A stretch of 54,303 nt of DNA from Lacicoccus qingdaonensis (GTDB lineage: Bacteria > Bacillota > Bacilli > Staphylococcales > Salinicoccaceae): the NCBI RefSeq assembly GCF_900101075.1, contig NZ_FNFY01000017.1:1-54303 (forward strand), given 5' to 3'. Position numbers and translations under genes: made by a program. Under the pieces are notes generated by a model. That model saw nothing but the letters and a program-made list of their open reading frames with translations, searched no databases and was not told the DNA's origin. The first letter of the stretch is position 1. Every line of letters begins with the position of its first letter. Of the stretch, positions 28,854 to 39,738 are shown one piece after another.

Positions 28854-31800
28854 TAAGATATTCAAGCGGATTCAGGATGATGAAAGATTTCTCGAAGTTG
28901 CAAGGCATGATAAAACAGAAAACCTTCTTGTGACCGGTGTGAATGAGGACTTCAAGGCAACACTTTTATCCCAGCTCTATGAAATGAATAAAAGGCCTTA
29001 CGTCGTCTTTGTACAAAATAACCACCAGATGGAGAAACTCGCTTCCGCCTTGATGGACCTTATGGAGGATAATGTTTATACGTTTCCGGTCGGCGATATC
29101 ATGATCGAGAATCATTCAAAACAAAGTCCGGACTTTATAAAATCCAGAATGACGGCGAGCTATGCTCTAGCACACAATGTGCCAGGGCTATTTATCGTGC
29201 CTGTACATGCACTTATGAAGCCCCTCATGACCAAAGAGAAACTGCTGGACTATCTGCAGACTTTTGAAATCGGCGGCACAGTGGATTACGAAACACTCAT
29301 CGGCGATCTGGTGAATCTTGGTTATAAAAGGATGACGAAAGCGCAAAATGTCGGGGAATTTGCAGTGCGCGGCGATATATTTGACATTTATACACCGGAT
29401 GCGTTGTACCGTATGGAGCTTTTTGACGATGAGATTGATTCACTCAGAACGATTGATCCTGAATCACAGCGGTCAATTGAAAATATCGGGTCATTCACTT
29501 TGAATCCGTATGCAGAATATATTTTGGATGAAAACGACAGAGAAGTGCTTCTGGATAAAGTTCAGAAACTTTATGAGAATTCGGATGCCGGGTCAAATGA
29601 AGCGGTCAAAGAGGCGCTGGATGAACATTACGCGGAAGTGACGCACCCTGATCTGACTTTTGAGCATCTCATCCAGTACAGTCATCTTCTGCATGAAAAA
29701 GGCAATTCACTCATCGACTACATTACAGACGATCATCATGTCCTGGTTGATGAAGTGACGAATATCACCTCCGCCTATGAAACTGAATTTGAAGCCGTGA
29801 GTGAATTTTACAGCTCGATGGTGGAAGCAGGAAAAATGTTCAAGGGCGGCGGCAATTATCTCGAAGGGCAGCTCGACCGGCTGCTTTCACTGCAGGGCAG
29901 CACTTATTTCACACTGTTCACAAAAAGAATGCCGGTGGAAATCGGCAAGGTTGTCAAAATTTCGGTCCGACCGACGGAAATCTATTATGGCCAATATGAC
30001 ATTCTCGCTTCGAACCTGAACAGAATGCTCCAGGACGGGTATCTCGTCAATATCATCCTGAGAAATGAAGAAGAGCTGCAGAAGACGAAGCAGCTGCTGG
30101 AAGATTTGAATATTACAAGCTACATTCATAATATCCCCGTGGAAAGCGGGATTGTCCTGACGACAGGCGGAATGCCGAAAGGTTTCATACTGCCGTTTAT
30201 GAAAGTAGCAATGCTCACTTCAAAAGAACTTTACAATAAGACGGCCAAACGGAAACAGCGGCGTCAGAAACTGTCCAATGCCGAGAAAATAAAATCCTAT
30301 CAGGATTTGAATGTCGGGGATTACGTCGTCCATGTCCATCATGGTGTCGGCCGTTATCTTGGTATTGAGACGATGGAAATCAGCGGTATTCATAATGATT
30401 ATATGAAGCTTCAGTATAAAGGGACGGATCAGCTGTATATTCCTGTGGACCAGATGGACCTTGTCCAAAAATTCGTCTCAAATGAAGACAGCACGCCTAA
30501 AATGCATAAGCTCGGCGGCACAGAATGGAAAAAGACGAAAGCCAGAGTGGAGGCCAGTGTCAATGAGATTGCCGACGAACTGATGAAACTGTATCAGGAA
30601 CGTGCACAGGCAGAGGGGTTCAAGTACGGTCCGGATACAGATATGCAGCAGTCTTTCGAAGAGCGGTTCCCGTATGAACCGACACCGGACCAGCTGGCCT
30701 CGGTCCATGAAATTAAAAACGATATGGAAGAAATAAAACCGATGGACCGCCTCCTCTGCGGCGACGTCGGCTACGGCAAGACGGAAGTGGCGATCAGAGC
30801 AGCTTTCAAAGCTGTGCAGGACAATAAGCAGGTTGCATTTCTTGTGCCTACGACAATCCTTGCCTCACAGCATTTTGAAAGTCTGATCGAGAGAATCGAA
30901 GATTATCCGGTCAATGTGGAAGTGATGAGCCGCTTCAGAACAGCCGCCCAAAATAAGAAGACGCGGGAAGGCCTTAAGAAGGGCACGGTCGATATTGTAG
31001 TCGGCACGCATAAAATATTGAGCAAAGATGTTGAATTCAAAGACCTCGGTCTGCTGATCGTCGATGAAGAACAGCGCTTTGGCGTTCGCCATAAAGAACG
31101 CATCAAGCAGTTGAAAACCAATGTGGATGTTCTGACATTGACGGCAACTCCTATTCCGAGAACGCTGCATATGAGTCTGTCCGGAGTGAGAGACTTATCA
31201 GTCATTGAAACACCGCCCGAAAACAGATTTCCTGTACAGACCTATGTGCTGGAATATAACGGCAATTTTGTACGTGAAGCGATTGAGCGGGAACTTGCCC
31301 GCGACGGACAGGTGTTTTATCTCCATAATAGGGTAGATACAATCTATCAGAAGAAAGCGCATATTGAGTCGCTCGTACCCGATGCGGAAGTCGGTGTCAT
31401 GCATGCGAAGATGACTGAGAAACAAGTCGAGGAGACGATGCTCGCCTTTGTCAATAATGAATTCGATGTCATCGTCACGACAACCATCATCGAAACGGGT
31501 GTCGATGTGCCGAACGCCAATACACTGATCATTGAAGATGCGGACCGTTTCGGGCTCAGCCAGCTCTACCAGCTGCGCGGGCGTGTCGGGCGGAGCAACC
31601 GGATCAGCTATGCCTACCTGTTCCATCAGCCGAATAAGGTACTGACTGAAGTTGCTGAAAAAAGGCTAGAGGCAATCAAAGAATATACAGAGCTCGGCAG
31701 CGGTTTTAAGATCGCGATGAGAGACCTGAATATACGCGGTGCGGGGAACCTGCTCGGCAAACACCAGTCCGGCTTCATCGATTCGGTCGGTTATGAACTT

Positions 31801-32316
31801 TATTCGGAAATGCTTGAATCGGCAGTGAAGGAAAAGCAGGGCATCAAAGAAGAGTCGCAGCCGGTGAATATACCGATAGACATCACTTTGGATGCCTATA
31901 TACCCGGCACTTACATTACACATGAACAGTCCAAAATCGACATTTACAAACGTCTGAGAAATGCAGACTCGATTGAAGCGGTGGAAGATATCGAGGACGA
32001 ACTGATCGACCGTTTCGGCGAATACCCGAAAGAGGTCGACAACCTGATACAGCTTGTCCGTGTGAAAGTCTACGCATTGATGTACGGCATTTACCAGGTG
32101 AAGGAAGACAGCCGCAAAGTGCATCTACAGGTTTCAAAGGCAGCGACATCACAGGTGGATGGTGAAAAACTGTTCATGGATACACGGGATTACGGAAGAA
32201 TGATACAGGTCGCAGTGCAGGACAGTGAGCTGAAAATCACTGTCGGCACCAAAGATATAAAGAAATTGGTCAGCATCATGGAAGATATTCAAGACAGCAG
32301 AATGGAGGTTGCCTGA
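28846..32316 (+). CDS. mfd: Transcription-repair coupling factor
   Basis: Removes stalled RNA polymerase and recruits UvrA. 1156 residues, close to S. aureus Mfd (1168). Domains: N-terminal UvrB-homology module (about 1-340), RNA polymerase interaction (CarD-like) domain near 490-560 ([19 protein letters not shown]), SF2 translocase with Walker [12 protein letters not shown] near 640, [24 protein letters not shown] and QLRGRVGRS, and the C-terminal TRCF domain. ATGs at 28834, 28840 (GTG codon between) and 28846 are possible; 28846 gives the usual MDDKIF start. ATGA overlap with the next gene. Confidence 0.97.
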   Translation: MDDKIFKRIQDDERFLEVARHDKTENLLVTGVNEDFKATLLSQLYEMNKRPYVVFVQNNHQMEKLASALMDLMEDNVYTFPVGDIMIENHSKQSPDFIKSRMTASYALAHNVPGLFIVPVHALMKPLMTKEKLLDYLQTFEIGGTVDYETLIGDLVNLGYKRMTKAQNVGEFAVRGDIFDIYTPDALYRMELFDDEIDSLRTIDPESQRSIENIGSFTLNPYAEYILDENDREVLLDKVQKLYENSDAGSNEAVKEALDEHYAEVTHPDLTFEHLIQYSHLLHEKGNSLIDYITDDHHVLVDEVTNITSAYETEFEAVSEFYSSMVEAGKMFKGGGNYLEGQLDRLLSLQGSTYFTLFTKRMPVEIGKVVKISVRPTEIYYGQYDILASNLNRMLQDGYLVNIILRNEEELQKTKQLLEDLNITSYIHNIPVESGIVLTTGGMPKGFILPFMKVAMLTSKELYNKTAKRKQRRQKLSNAEKIKSYQDLNVGDYVVHVHHGVGRYLGIETMEISGIHNDYMKLQYKGTDQLYIPVDQMDLVQKFVSNEDSTPKMHKLGGTEWKKTKARVEASVNEIADELMKLYQERAQAEGFKYGPDTDMQQSFEERFPYEPTPDQLASVHEIKNDMEEIKPMDRLLCGDVGYGKTEVAIRAAFKAVQDNKQVAFLVPTTILASQHFESLIERIEDYPVNVEVMSRFRTAAQNKKTREGLKKGTVDIVVGTHKILSKDVEFKDLGLLIVDEEQRFGVRHKERIKQLKTNVDVLTLTATPIPRTLHMSLSGVRDLSVIETPPENRFPVQTYVLEYNGNFVREAIERELARDGQVFYLHNRVDTIYQKKAHIESLVPDAEVGVMHAKMTEKQVEETMLAFVNNEFDVIVTTTIIETGVDVPNANTLIIEDADRFGLSQLYQLRGRVGRSNRISYAYLFHQPNKVLTEVAEKRLEAIKEYTELGSGFKIAMRDLNIRGAGNLLGKHQSGFIDSVGYELYSEMLESAVKEKQGIKEESQPVNIPIDITLDAYIPGTYITHEQSKIDIYKRLRNADSIEAVEDIEDELIDRFGEYPKEVDNLIQLVRVKVYALMYGIYQVKEDSRKVHLQVSKAATSQVDGEKLFMDTRDYGRMIQVAVQDSELKITVGTKDIKKLVSIMEDIQDSRMEVA

Positions 32317-33497
32317 TGAATACAATTAATATTATCGGACTGGGAAGTTCGGATATAGACAGCATGCCGGTGGGTATATTCAAAAGAATAAAAACATCTG
32401 AGAACTTATTTTTACGGACGGAAGACCACCCGGTCGCCGGCACTTTGAAAGAAGAAGGGGTCGAATGGACCGCCTTTGATGATGTGTACGAAAATAACGA
32501 TACTTTTGAGGCGACCTACGAAGAGATATGCCGACTTCTGACTGAAGCGGTACAGTCGGCTGATGTGGACTATGCCGTGCCGGGGCATCCTTTATTTTAT
32601 GAAACGACGACGGAACTTCTGATGGACCGGGCTGAGAGCGGCGGATACAGGGTGAATATCGTCGGTGGACAGAGTTTCATAGATGCAGTCATCAGTGCGG
32701 TCGAGGTACCGGTCAATGACGGTTTTCAGCTTCTGGACGCTTCCACTTTGAAGCTGGAAGACTTATCCCATAAGAAACATACGATCATTACCCAGGTATA
32801 TGACCTGTTCAGCCTGAGCGATGTCAAAGTGACGCTGCTCGATTACTACCCGCCTGAAATGAACGTCAAAATTGTTACTGCTGCAGGCGGCAGCGATGAA
32901 ATGGTCTATGAGACACCGCTCCATGAACTCGACCATATGCAGATAACAAGCAACCTGATGGCGCTGTTCATTCCTGAAACGGAACTTGACACCCAGGATG
33001 CGAGGTCGATCCATAACATGATGGATATTTTCGATACGCTCGTCAGCGAAGACGGCTGTCCGTGGGATAAAAAGCAGACCCACAAGTCTCTCGAGAAGTA
33101 TCTGATCGAAGAGGCCTATGAAGTTATCGAGGCAATCGAACGGCAGGATGACGAAGCGATTGTAGAGGAGCTTGGAGATATTCTTCTTCAGGTGGCGCTG
33201 CATTCTGCGGTAGGCAATAAGGACGGCTACTTCAATTTTCTTGATGTCCTGTCAAGCATGAACCGAAAAGTCATCAGGCGTCATCCTCATGTGTTCTCGG
33301 ATGCGGTGGTTGAAGATATGGAAGACCTGGACCGTGTATGGGAGCAGGCGAAAAAGAATGAAGGCAAGAAGGAAAAAGTGAAGTATGAAAAAGAGTATGC
33401 GGATAAAGTGCTGAAATGGATGAAGAATACAATCCATAATCAGAAACCTTTATCGGCACAAGTGGAAGAGAAGGGTGATAATGATGAGGCTCGATAA
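32316..33497 (+). CDS. Tetrapyrrole methylase domain / MazG NTP pyrophosphohydrolase fusion (YabN)
   Basis: A 393-residue two-domain protein. The N-terminal 220 residues are a tetrapyrrole (SAM) methylase-like domain ([20 protein letters not shown], then VPGHPLFYE and [11 protein letters not shown]). The C-terminal 165 residues are Maz[21 protein letters not shown] with EExx-EE and the D/E metal site [13 protein letters not shown], and a second RRHPHVF segment. MazG cleaves abnormal NTPs. The start overlaps the mfd stop. It overlaps rqcP by 14 bases. Confidence 0.95.
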   Translation: MNTINIIGLGSSDIDSMPVGIFKRIKTSENLFLRTEDHPVAGTLKEEGVEWTAFDDVYENNDTFEATYEEICRLLTEAVQSADVDYAVPGHPLFYETTTELLMDRAESGGYRVNIVGGQSFIDAVISAVEVPVNDGFQLLDASTLKLEDLSHKKHTIITQVYDLFSLSDVKVTLLDYYPPEMNVKIVTAAGGSDEMVYETPLHELDHMQITSNLMALFIPETELDTQDARSIHNMMDIFDTLVSEDGCPWDKKQTHKSLEKYLIEEAYEVIEAIERQDDEAIVEELGDILLQVALHSAVGNKDGYFNFLDVLSSMNRKVIRRHPHVFSDAVVEDMEDLDRVWEQAKKNEGKKEKVKYEKEYADKVLKWMKNTIHNQKPLSAQVEEKGDNDEAR

Positions 33498-33777
33498 ATA
33501 TTTGAAAGTATCACGTATCATAAAGAGACGTACGCTGGCCAAGGAAGTCAGCGATGAAGGACGTGTCACAATCAACGGCAGCACAGCCAAGGCAGGAACG
33601 CTCCTCAACGTCGGCGACATCGTCAAAATCAGATTCGGAAACAAGATTGTGACTTTTGAAGTTCTGATGCTGGGTGCACATGCCAAAAAGGAAGAAGCAG
33701 AAAGGATGTACAAAATCATCAGTGAAGAAAGAATAGAGAAAAATGAAAATCAAGATGAAATAGATGAATTTCTATAG
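33484..33777 (+). CDS. rqcP: S4-domain ribosome quality-control factor RqcP (YabO)
   Basis: A 97-residue S4 RNA-binding protein which with RqcH carries out C-terminal alanine tailing on stalled 50S subunits. The S4 motif [20 protein letters not shown] at residues 1-20 and [11 protein letters not shown] are clear. Three starts are in frame (GTG 33475, ATG 33481, ATG 33484); the last gives the family N-terminus MRLDK and good spacing to aaggg at 33471-33475. Confidence 0.95.
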   Translation: MRLDKYLKVSRIIKRRTLAKEVSDEGRVTINGSTAKAGTLLNVGDIVKIRFGNKIVTFEVLMLGAHAKKEEAERMYKIISEERIEKNENQDEIDEFL

Positions 33778-33841
33778 AAATTTGTGCGTGAATGGTGTAT
33801 TTTAGGAGTGAGGGTTAACGTAAAGAAATGGAAGTGGTGCT

Positions 33842-34243
33842 GTGAATAAAAAAGTTGTTAAATTACTCAACAGCTACACGAAGAAAAAAGAGACTGAGAA
33901 AAAGGTATTAAGTGATGAAAGTCGTGTGAGCAGGAAAAGGACGCTGCTTTTCGGCAGTATCATGCTGGTCATTGCTGGTATTCTGCTCGTCATTGCACTG
34001 CACCAAAACCATCAGAACTCCTATTTAGAAGAAGAACTGGCTGCCAATGAAGAGCGGCTTGATAATAAAATCACTGAATCACAGGATTTGGAACAGAAAA
34101 TAAAGCAGCTTAATGATGATGACTATATTATGCGCATCGCACGCAGCGAATTTTTCTTATCGGAAGAAGGGGAGATCGTTTTCAACCTGTCCGATGATAA
34201 TAATGACGAACCTGTTACGGAAGAAAGCAAGTTCGGGGAATAA
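33842..34243 (+). CDS. divIC: Cell division protein DivIC/FtsB
   Basis: Bitopic septal protein of 133 residues in complex with DivIB and FtsL. A basic cytoplasmic segment (residues 1-36), one transmembrane helix (about 37-57) and an outer coiled coil (about 60-100) ending in YIMRIARSEFFLSEEGEIVFNL, the family signature, are all visible. The start is GTG with ggaagtgg upstream. It follows rqcP directly, as the sporulation genes yabP and yabQ found between them in Bacillus are missing. The stop codon lies in the terminator hairpin. Confidence 0.94.
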   Translation: MNKKVVKLLNSYTKKKETEKKVLSDESRVSRKRTLLFGSIMLVIAGILLVIALHQNHQNSYLEEELAANEERLDNKITESQDLEQKIKQLNDDDYIMRIARSEFFLSEEGEIVFNLSDDNNDEPVTEESKFGE

Positions 34244-34269
34244 TCATTACATATGTAATGATTATTTTT
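34238..34269 (+). terminator. Terminator overlapping the divIC stop
   Basis: A long perfect palindrome, taatcattacat/atgtaatgatta, followed by TTTTT; the TAA stop of divIC is its first triplet. Confidence 0.8.
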
Positions 34270-34326
34270 CATTTTTATAGTATTATAAATAGAGATAACA
34301 GTAATTTGGGAGGATATTATATAAAC

Positions 34327-34707
34327 ATGTCAGTTGAAGTGGGCAGTAAAATCATAGGGAAAGTCACAGGTATTAAACATTTTGGTGCTTTTGTCGAATT
34401 ACCGGAGAGAAAAAACGGACTCGTACACATCAGTGAAGTTGCAGATCAATATGTAGAAGACATTAATGATCATCTGAGCATTGGCCAGGAAGTAGAGGTA
34501 AAAGTACTGTCTGTGGGTGATGACGGCAAAATAAGCCTGTCGATTAAAAAGGCAAAAGAGCAAAAGCCTAAACCGAGACCACGTAAAGAACCGTCTCCGG
34601 AAGATTTTGAGAAAAAATTATCGTCTTTCCTTAAAGATAGTGAAGATCGACTTTCCACGATTAAGAGACAAGCAGAATCTCGTCGCGGTGGACGCGGACG
34701 CAGATAA
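34327..34707 (+). CDS. S1 RNA-binding domain protein (YabR / general stress protein 13-like)
   Basis: A 126-residue protein with one S1 domain (residues 4-75: VGSKIIGKVTGIKHFGAFVE, then GLVHISEVADQYVEDI and KVLSVGDDGKISLSIK) and a basic, disordered C-terminus ending RRGGRGRR. Likely ribosome- or RNA-associated. The frame is open back to 34258; ATG 34327 is the homologous start (MSVEVGSK) although the gggagg site lies about 13 bases upstream, which is long. Confidence 0.93.
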   Translation: MSVEVGSKIIGKVTGIKHFGAFVELPERKNGLVHISEVADQYVEDINDHLSIGQEVEVKVLSVGDDGKISLSIKKAKEQKPKPRPRKEPSPEDFEKKLSSFLKDSEDRLSTIKRQAESRRGGRGRR

Positions 34708-34713
34708 AAAAAT

Positions 34714-34745
34714 TAAGACGATTATTGTAATCGTCTTATTTTATT
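34714..34745 (+). terminator. Terminator after the S1-domain gene
   Basis: Stem taagacgatta/taatcgtctta with a 3-nt loop, followed by a T-rich stretch. Confidence 0.85.
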
Positions 34746-34770
34746 TTAAGATAAAAGTTGGAGATCTGAG

Positions 34771-36054
34771 ATGTTAGAAGGCGGACTGAAACTTGCAGAT
34801 GTAAAATGGCTGACTTCCGACACGGTTGCACTGGCCATTTCAGGCGGTATAGATTCAATGGTCCTGTATCATCAGTTGACACATGAGTACAGGCACACAT
34901 ATAAAAAACTGGTTCTCTTCCATGTAAATCACGGCGTTCGAAGGGAATCCGCAGAAGAGGAACGGTATATAAAAGAACTGGGCGCTTTGAACAATCACAT
35001 CGTTGAAGTGGATCATCTGTTCATGGGCGGCGATTTTTCACAGGGACAGGCAAGAGAGATGCGCTACCGATTTTTTGCAGACAGATCTAAAGCGCATGGT
35101 GTCGATGTGCTGCTTACTGCGCATCATAAAGATGATCATTTTGAAACCGTTCTTCACCAGCTTCTGACGAACAGACACCTGAATCAGACTCTCGGTATAA
35201 AGAGTGACAATGTCATTGGCGGTATGACCGTGGCGAGGCCGCTGCTTTCACTGCTTAAGGATGACATCAGACGTTACCAGCAGCATCACAATGTGCAATA
35301 CTTTGAGGATGCTACAAATGAAGAGGATGATTACACCAGAAATTACATCAGACATCATATCGTAAAAAATATTAAGAGGAATGAAAATCTTCATGAAGAA
35401 AGTCTTTCCCGGGTTGCGGCCGATTTTGACGGGTTGAAGGGCCTGGCGGACAGCAGGGCGGCGGAATTTTTGGAGGATGTCCCCGGCAGCGTCATTTCCA
35501 GGCACACACTCCTGCACGAGCCCCATATCATCAAAGTGTTTATACTTCAGAAGTGGATGCACCGCCACAATATATCCCCGGGCCGTAAATTCATCGAAGA
35601 AGCAATCAATCTGATACAGAGTGATCTGCCTCAAGGCGATCTTCCCATCGATAATAAATTAATCAAGCTGAGATATGGTGATGTATATATTGATAATACA
35701 GGGTCATATGATGTAAAGTCGGTAGATAAAAGCTTTTTAATCAACAGCAGCGGCCGGTATTTATTCAACGGATACAGGGTGGATGTGGATCTCCCTGATG
35801 ATATGTTCCCTTTGACTGTAAGAACAAGGTCGGACGGTGACGCGATACGCCTTCCGAATCTGGGAACGAAAAAAATATCCAGAATTTTCATCGATCAGAA
35901 GATTCCGCATGAAGAACGCGGGAAAACCCCTTTAATTATAAATAACAGCAATGAAATTATTGCACTCGGAACAATATATAATATAATTAAACCACGAGAA
36001 AATTATAAAGGCTTAATAATTTCAAAGGAGAAAACTCATGAGTTTGAAAAATGA
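34771..36054 (+). CDS. tilS: tRNA(Ile)-lysidine synthase
   Basis: Converts C34 of tRNA-Ile(CAU) to lysidine. 427 residues. The ATP-PPi loop SGGIDSM is at about residues 25-31, followed by FHVNHGVRRESAEEE and LTAHHKDDHFETVLHQLL, all TilS hallmarks. The C-terminal domain (VRTRSDGDAIRLPNLGTKKISRI) is present. Slightly shorter than the B. subtilis protein (472). Overlaps hpt by 17 bases, the aaaggag of hpt lying inside tilS. Confidence 0.95.
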   Translation: MLEGGLKLADVKWLTSDTVALAISGGIDSMVLYHQLTHEYRHTYKKLVLFHVNHGVRRESAEEERYIKELGALNNHIVEVDHLFMGGDFSQGQAREMRYRFFADRSKAHGVDVLLTAHHKDDHFETVLHQLLTNRHLNQTLGIKSDNVIGGMTVARPLLSLLKDDIRRYQQHHNVQYFEDATNEEDDYTRNYIRHHIVKNIKRNENLHEESLSRVAADFDGLKGLADSRAAEFLEDVPGSVISRHTLLHEPHIIKVFILQKWMHRHNISPGRKFIEEAINLIQSDLPQGDLPIDNKLIKLRYGDVYIDNTGSYDVKSVDKSFLINSSGRYLFNGYRVDVDLPDDMFPLTVRTRSDGDAIRLPNLGTKKISRIFIDQKIPHEERGKTPLIINNSNEIIALGTIYNIIKPRENYKGLIISKEKTHEFEK

Positions 36055-36577
36055 CATTAGTGAAGTGGTCTTATCAGAAGAAGATATCGACCGGATCGTC
36101 TCAGATCTCGGTGAGACCATAAGAAAAGATTATGAAGGGAAAACACCTGTATTAGTCGGCCTGCTGAAAGGGTCTGTCCTGTTTATGGGCGATCTGATCA
36201 AGAAGATTGATACGCATCTGGAAATTGACTTTATGGATGTGTCCAGCTATGTAGGAACAAAATCCACAGGGGAAGTCCAGATTTTAAAAGACTTGTCCGG
36301 GTCTGTGGATGGCAGACACATCCTAATAGTTGAAGATATCATAGAAACGGGGGCGACATTGAACTCGATCATCAATCTGATCAAATCCCGTAATGCAGCA
36401 TCCATTGAAATTGTGACTTTACTGGACAAGCCGGTAAACAGGAAGCTGCATGTTGATGTCAAGTACATAGGAACTGAAATTCCTGATGGTTTCGTGGTTG
36501 GTTACGGATTGGATTTCGATGAAAAGTACAGGAACCTGCCGTATATTGGGTTGCTCAAACCGGAATTATATTCGTAA
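36038..36577 (+). CDS. hpt: Hypoxanthine-guanine phosphoribosyltransferase
   Basis: Purine salvage: hypoxanthine or guanine plus PRPP to IMP or GMP. 179 residues; the PRPP-binding motif VEDIIETGATLNSI is near residues 99-112, with LVGLLKGSVLFMGDL and the C-terminal GYGLDFDEKYRNLPYIG. Position after tilS and before ftsH is conserved. Confidence 0.97.
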   Translation: MSLKNDISEVVLSEEDIDRIVSDLGETIRKDYEGKTPVLVGLLKGSVLFMGDLIKKIDTHLEIDFMDVSSYVGTKSTGEVQILKDLSGSVDGRHILIVEDIIETGATLNSIINLIKSRNAASIEIVTLLDKPVNRKLHVDVKYIGTEIPDGFVVGYGLDFDEKYRNLPYIGLLKPELYS

Positions 36578-36607
36578 ACATATCAGTGGAACTGGATTGA
36601 GAAATTA

Positions 36608-36616
36608 TGATATTAT
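36608..36616 (+). promoter_or_regulatory. Possible extended -10 element of ftsH
   Basis: TGaTATTAT in the hpt-ftsH interval, 34 bases upstream of the ATG. No good -35 hexamer was found at the expected distance. Confidence 0.35.
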
Positions 36617-36649
36617 CTCTTTTAGTGTATTAGAAATGGAGGAGTATGA

Positions 36650-38746
36650 ATGCCGAAGAATACAGGCCGCAATATGATACTGATACTCGTATTGGTAGTC
36701 ATCATGTTTGGTATATTTTCACAGTTTAATGGTTCTTCCGAACTTGAAGAAGAACTTCAATATAATGAATTCATTGAACAATTGGAAGCCGGCAATGTTG
36801 AAGAATTGAACATACAGCCGGACCGTAATGTTTACTTAATCGAAGGTCGCCTGAGCGGCCAGGAAGAGCAGGAGTCCTTTACATCAGTGATTCCTTACAA
36901 CAGTACAAGTGATCTGGACAGCATCCTGGATACAGCGCGTGCTCAGGATGGATTGAACTTTGCAGTACAGCCTGCTGATGAACAGAGTCCTTGGACGACA
37001 ATGCTGTTTACATTCATACCTTTACTGATCATCTTGTTCCTGTTCTTATTCTTAATGAGTCAGGCACAAGGCGGCGGCGGTGGCGGCGGCAAAATGATGA
37101 ACTTTGGCAAGTCTAAAGCGAAGCTTTATGACCAGAACAAGAAAAAAGTTCGTTTTGACGATGTTGCCGGTGCAGATGAAGAAAAGCAGGAATTGATAGA
37201 AGTGGTGGACTTCTTAAAAGATCACCGTCGTTTCGACAGAATCGGTGCACGTATTCCAAAAGGTGTTCTCCTTGTGGGACCTCCTGGTACCGGTAAGACA
37301 TTGATTGCGAGAGCTGTTGCAGGTGAAGCGGGCGTTCCGTTCTTCTCCATCAGTGGTTCTGATTTCGTCGAGATGTTCGTCGGTGTCGGTGCATCACGTG
37401 TACGTGACCTTTTTGAAAACGCGAAAAAGAATGCACCTTGTATCATTTTCATAGATGAGATTGATGCTGTAGGACGTCAGCGTGGCGCTGGTGTCGGCGG
37501 CGGTCATGATGAGCGTGAACAGACATTGAACCAGCTGCTTGTTGAAATGGATGGTTTCGGTGAAAACGAAGGTATCATCATGATTGCTGCAACGAACAGA
37601 CCGGATATCCTGGACCCTGCATTACTGCGTCCGGGCCGTTTTGACAGACAGATACAAGTGGGAAGACCGGATGTAAGAGGCCGTGAAGCTGTACTGAAAG
37701 TGCATGCGCGTAACAAACCGCTTGATGACACTGTCGACTTGAAAGCAATTGCCCAGCGCACGCCGGGATTCACCGGTGCTGACCTTGAGAATCTGCTGAA
37801 TGAAGCAGCTCTTGTTGCAGCAAGACATAAAAAAGTGAAGATCGATATGCGCGATGTAGACGAAGCGACAGACAGAGTAATTGCCGGACCGGCCAAGAAG
37901 AGCAAGATCATTTCTGAAAAAGAAAGAAATATCGTTGCGTTCCACGAAGCGGGTCATACAATAATCGGCATGGTGCTTGATGATGCGGATATGGTGCACA
38001 AAGTGACCATCGTTCCTCGCGGACAGGCAGGCGGCTATGCTGTAATGCTGCCGCGTGAAGACCGTTACTTCATGACGAAGCCGGAGCTTGAAGATAAGAT
38101 TGTCGGGCTGCTTGGCGGACGTGTTTCCGAAGAAATCAACTTCGGCGAGGTGTCTACAGGTGCCCACAACGACTTCCAGCGTTCGACGAGTATTGCACGT
38201 AAAATGGTTACGGAATACGGCATGAGTGACAAACTCGGTCCGTTGCAGTTCGGTGAATCGAACGGCCAGGTATTCCTTGGTAAGGATATGCAGTCAGACC
38301 AGAACTACTCGGACAAGATTGCATATGAAATCGATCAGGAAATGCAAAATATCGTCAAGACCCAATATGAGCGCTGCCGTCAAATACTGACTGACCATAA
38401 AGAACAGCTGGTATTGATTGCAGAAACACTGCTTGAAGTGGAAACATTGGATCGTGAACAGATCGAAGGTTTATTCTACAATGGTGAATTGCCTGAGAGA
38501 AATTTTGAGGATCATACAGCGGATGATTCTGAAGATGAAAAAATCGGCAAGTCATACGACGAAGTGAAAAAAGAAGTCGATGAAAGAGACACTGCCCATG
38601 ACGGTAAAGACCATGAAGAAAACAACCGCCAGCTTGAAGAGCGTCCAGACATGGCCGGGGAGCCGGAACAGCGTGAAGATAACGCACGTGTCGATGAACA
38701 GAAGAGACGTGAAGAAGACTGGGAAAGCGATAATCGAAGAGATTAA
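36650..38746 (+). CDS. ftsH: ATP-dependent zinc metalloprotease FtsH
   Basis: Membrane-bound AAA+ protease of 698 residues. Helix 1 at about residues 8-24, an outer domain, helix 2 at about 120-142, a Gly linker, the AAA domain with Walker A GPPGTGKT near 205, Walker [10 protein letters not shown] and the second region of homology, and the zinc site HEAGH near 428. The last 75 residues form a very charged Glu/Arg/Asp tail, longer than usual. ggagg precedes the ATG. Confidence 0.98.
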   Translation: MPKNTGRNMILILVLVVIMFGIFSQFNGSSELEEELQYNEFIEQLEAGNVEELNIQPDRNVYLIEGRLSGQEEQESFTSVIPYNSTSDLDSILDTARAQDGLNFAVQPADEQSPWTTMLFTFIPLLIILFLFLFLMSQAQGGGGGGGKMMNFGKSKAKLYDQNKKKVRFDDVAGADEEKQELIEVVDFLKDHRRFDRIGARIPKGVLLVGPPGTGKTLIARAVAGEAGVPFFSISGSDFVEMFVGVGASRVRDLFENAKKNAPCIIFIDEIDAVGRQRGAGVGGGHDEREQTLNQLLVEMDGFGENEGIIMIAATNRPDILDPALLRPGRFDRQIQVGRPDVRGREAVLKVHARNKPLDDTVDLKAIAQRTPGFTGADLENLLNEAALVAARHKKVKIDMRDVDEATDRVIAGPAKKSKIISEKERNIVAFHEAGHTIIGMVLDDADMVHKVTIVPRGQAGGYAVMLPREDRYFMTKPELEDKIVGLLGGRVSEEINFGEVSTGAHNDFQRSTSIARKMVTEYGMSDKLGPLQFGESNGQVFLGKDMQSDQNYSDKIAYEIDQEMQNIVKTQYERCRQILTDHKEQLVLIAETLLEVETLDREQIEGLFYNGELPERNFEDHTADDSEDEKIGKSYDEVKKEVDERDTAHDGKDHEENNRQLEERPDMAGEPEQREDNARVDEQKRREEDWESDNRRD

Positions 38747-38753
38747 TCAATTT

Positions 38754-38780
38754 AAAAGTCGCCGCAAGGCGACTTTTAAT
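38754..38780 (+). terminator. Hairpin between ftsH and hslO
   Basis: Stem aaaagtcgcc/ggcgactttt with a GCAA loop; the U-tract is only the TTTT of the stem, so partial read-through into hslO is likely (18 bases to its start). Confidence 0.65.
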
Positions 38781-38797
38781 AATTCAGGAGGATAAAT

Positions 38798-39670
38798 ATG
38801 AGTGATTATTTAGTCAGAGGACTTGGTTTGAATGATGAAATCCGCATACTGGCTGTAGATACAACTGAAACTATAAATGAGGCTGTGAGGCGCCACGAAG
38901 CTTACCCGACAGCTGCTGCCGCTCTCGGCCGCACAATGACCGCATCTGTACTGATGGGTGCAATGCTCAAAAATGAGGAGAAAGTGACAACGACTATCGA
39001 AGGCGGCGGACCAATCGGCGCGATTGTCACCGACAGTGATGCAAAAGGTCATGTCAGAGGCTACCTTGGCAACCCACAGGTCCACTTTGACCTGAATGAT
39101 TCAGGTAAACTGGATGTCAGAAGAGCTGTTGGAACAGACGGCTATTTAAGAGTTGTAAAAGATATCGGATTAAAAGAGCATTTTACCGGTTCTACAGAAA
39201 TCGTGTCGGGTGAAATAGGCGAAGATTTTGCATACTATTTCTATACGAGTGAGCAGGTGCCTTCCATCGTCGGTCTCGGCGTTCTTGTGAATCCTGACAA
39301 TACCATTAAGGCTTCCGGCGGTTTCATCATACAGGTACTGCCTGGTGCAAGTGAAGAAACATTTGAATTCCTAGATAAAATTTCAAAAGAAATGACGCCT
39401 GTGTCCAGGCAGATTGACGAGGGACTCAGTCCACACGAGATTATAAATGCAGCGATTGGGGAAAAGAACTGGAGAGAGCTGAGCGAAATGCCGGTATCGT
39501 TCGAATGTAACTGTTCGAAAGACCGTTTCCTGAATGCAATATCGGCTCTGGACCCTGCAGAAATCATGACGATGATCAAAGAGGACGGCGGTGCGGAAGC
39601 AGACTGTCATTTCTGCCGCAACAAAGTATGGATTGAGGAAGAAGAGTTGAAAGAATTAATCACGCACTGA
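38798..39670 (+). CDS. hslO: Redox-regulated chaperone Hsp33
   Basis: Holdase activated by oxidative unfolding. 290 residues. The four zinc-binding cysteines are visible as FECNCSKDRF (CxC) near residue 233 and ADCHFCRNK (CxxC) near residue 268. The N-terminal core RGLGLNDEIRILAVDTTETI and GPIGAIVTDSDAKGHVRGYL is typical. In Bacillus coaX lies between ftsH and hslO; it is missing here. Followed by cysK. Confidence 0.97.
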   Translation: MSDYLVRGLGLNDEIRILAVDTTETINEAVRRHEAYPTAAAALGRTMTASVLMGAMLKNEEKVTTTIEGGGPIGAIVTDSDAKGHVRGYLGNPQVHFDLNDSGKLDVRRAVGTDGYLRVVKDIGLKEHFTGSTEIVSGEIGEDFAYYFYTSEQVPSIVGLGVLVNPDNTIKASGGFIIQVLPGASEETFEFLDKISKEMTPVSRQIDEGLSPHEIINAAIGEKNWRELSEMPVSFECNCSKDRFLNAISALDPAEIMTMIKEDGGAEADCHFCRNKVWIEEEELKELITH

Positions 39671-39672
39671 TA

Positions 39673-39712
39673 TTGATAAGATGTCATTTTCATGCTATAT
39701 TATTCATAGCAT
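39673..39712 (+). promoter_or_regulatory. Promoter of cysK with a palindrome over the -10 region
   Basis: TTGATA (39673-39678), a 17-base spacer and TATATT (39696-39701) with an extended TGc. The -10 box lies inside the inverted repeat ATGCTAT (39692-39698), 7-nt gap, ATAGCAT (39706-39712). The arrangement suggests a repressor operator, CymR or another sulfur regulator being the obvious candidate (inference), or an mRNA 5' hairpin. Confidence 0.7.
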
Positions 39713-39738
39713 TATACTAGGAAAAGGGAGTGCTTACT

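Noticed and set aside
37622-38167. Open frame of 181 codons antisense to ftsH
   Set aside because: Covers the conserved AAA and protease regions of FtsH; no ribosome site or domain.
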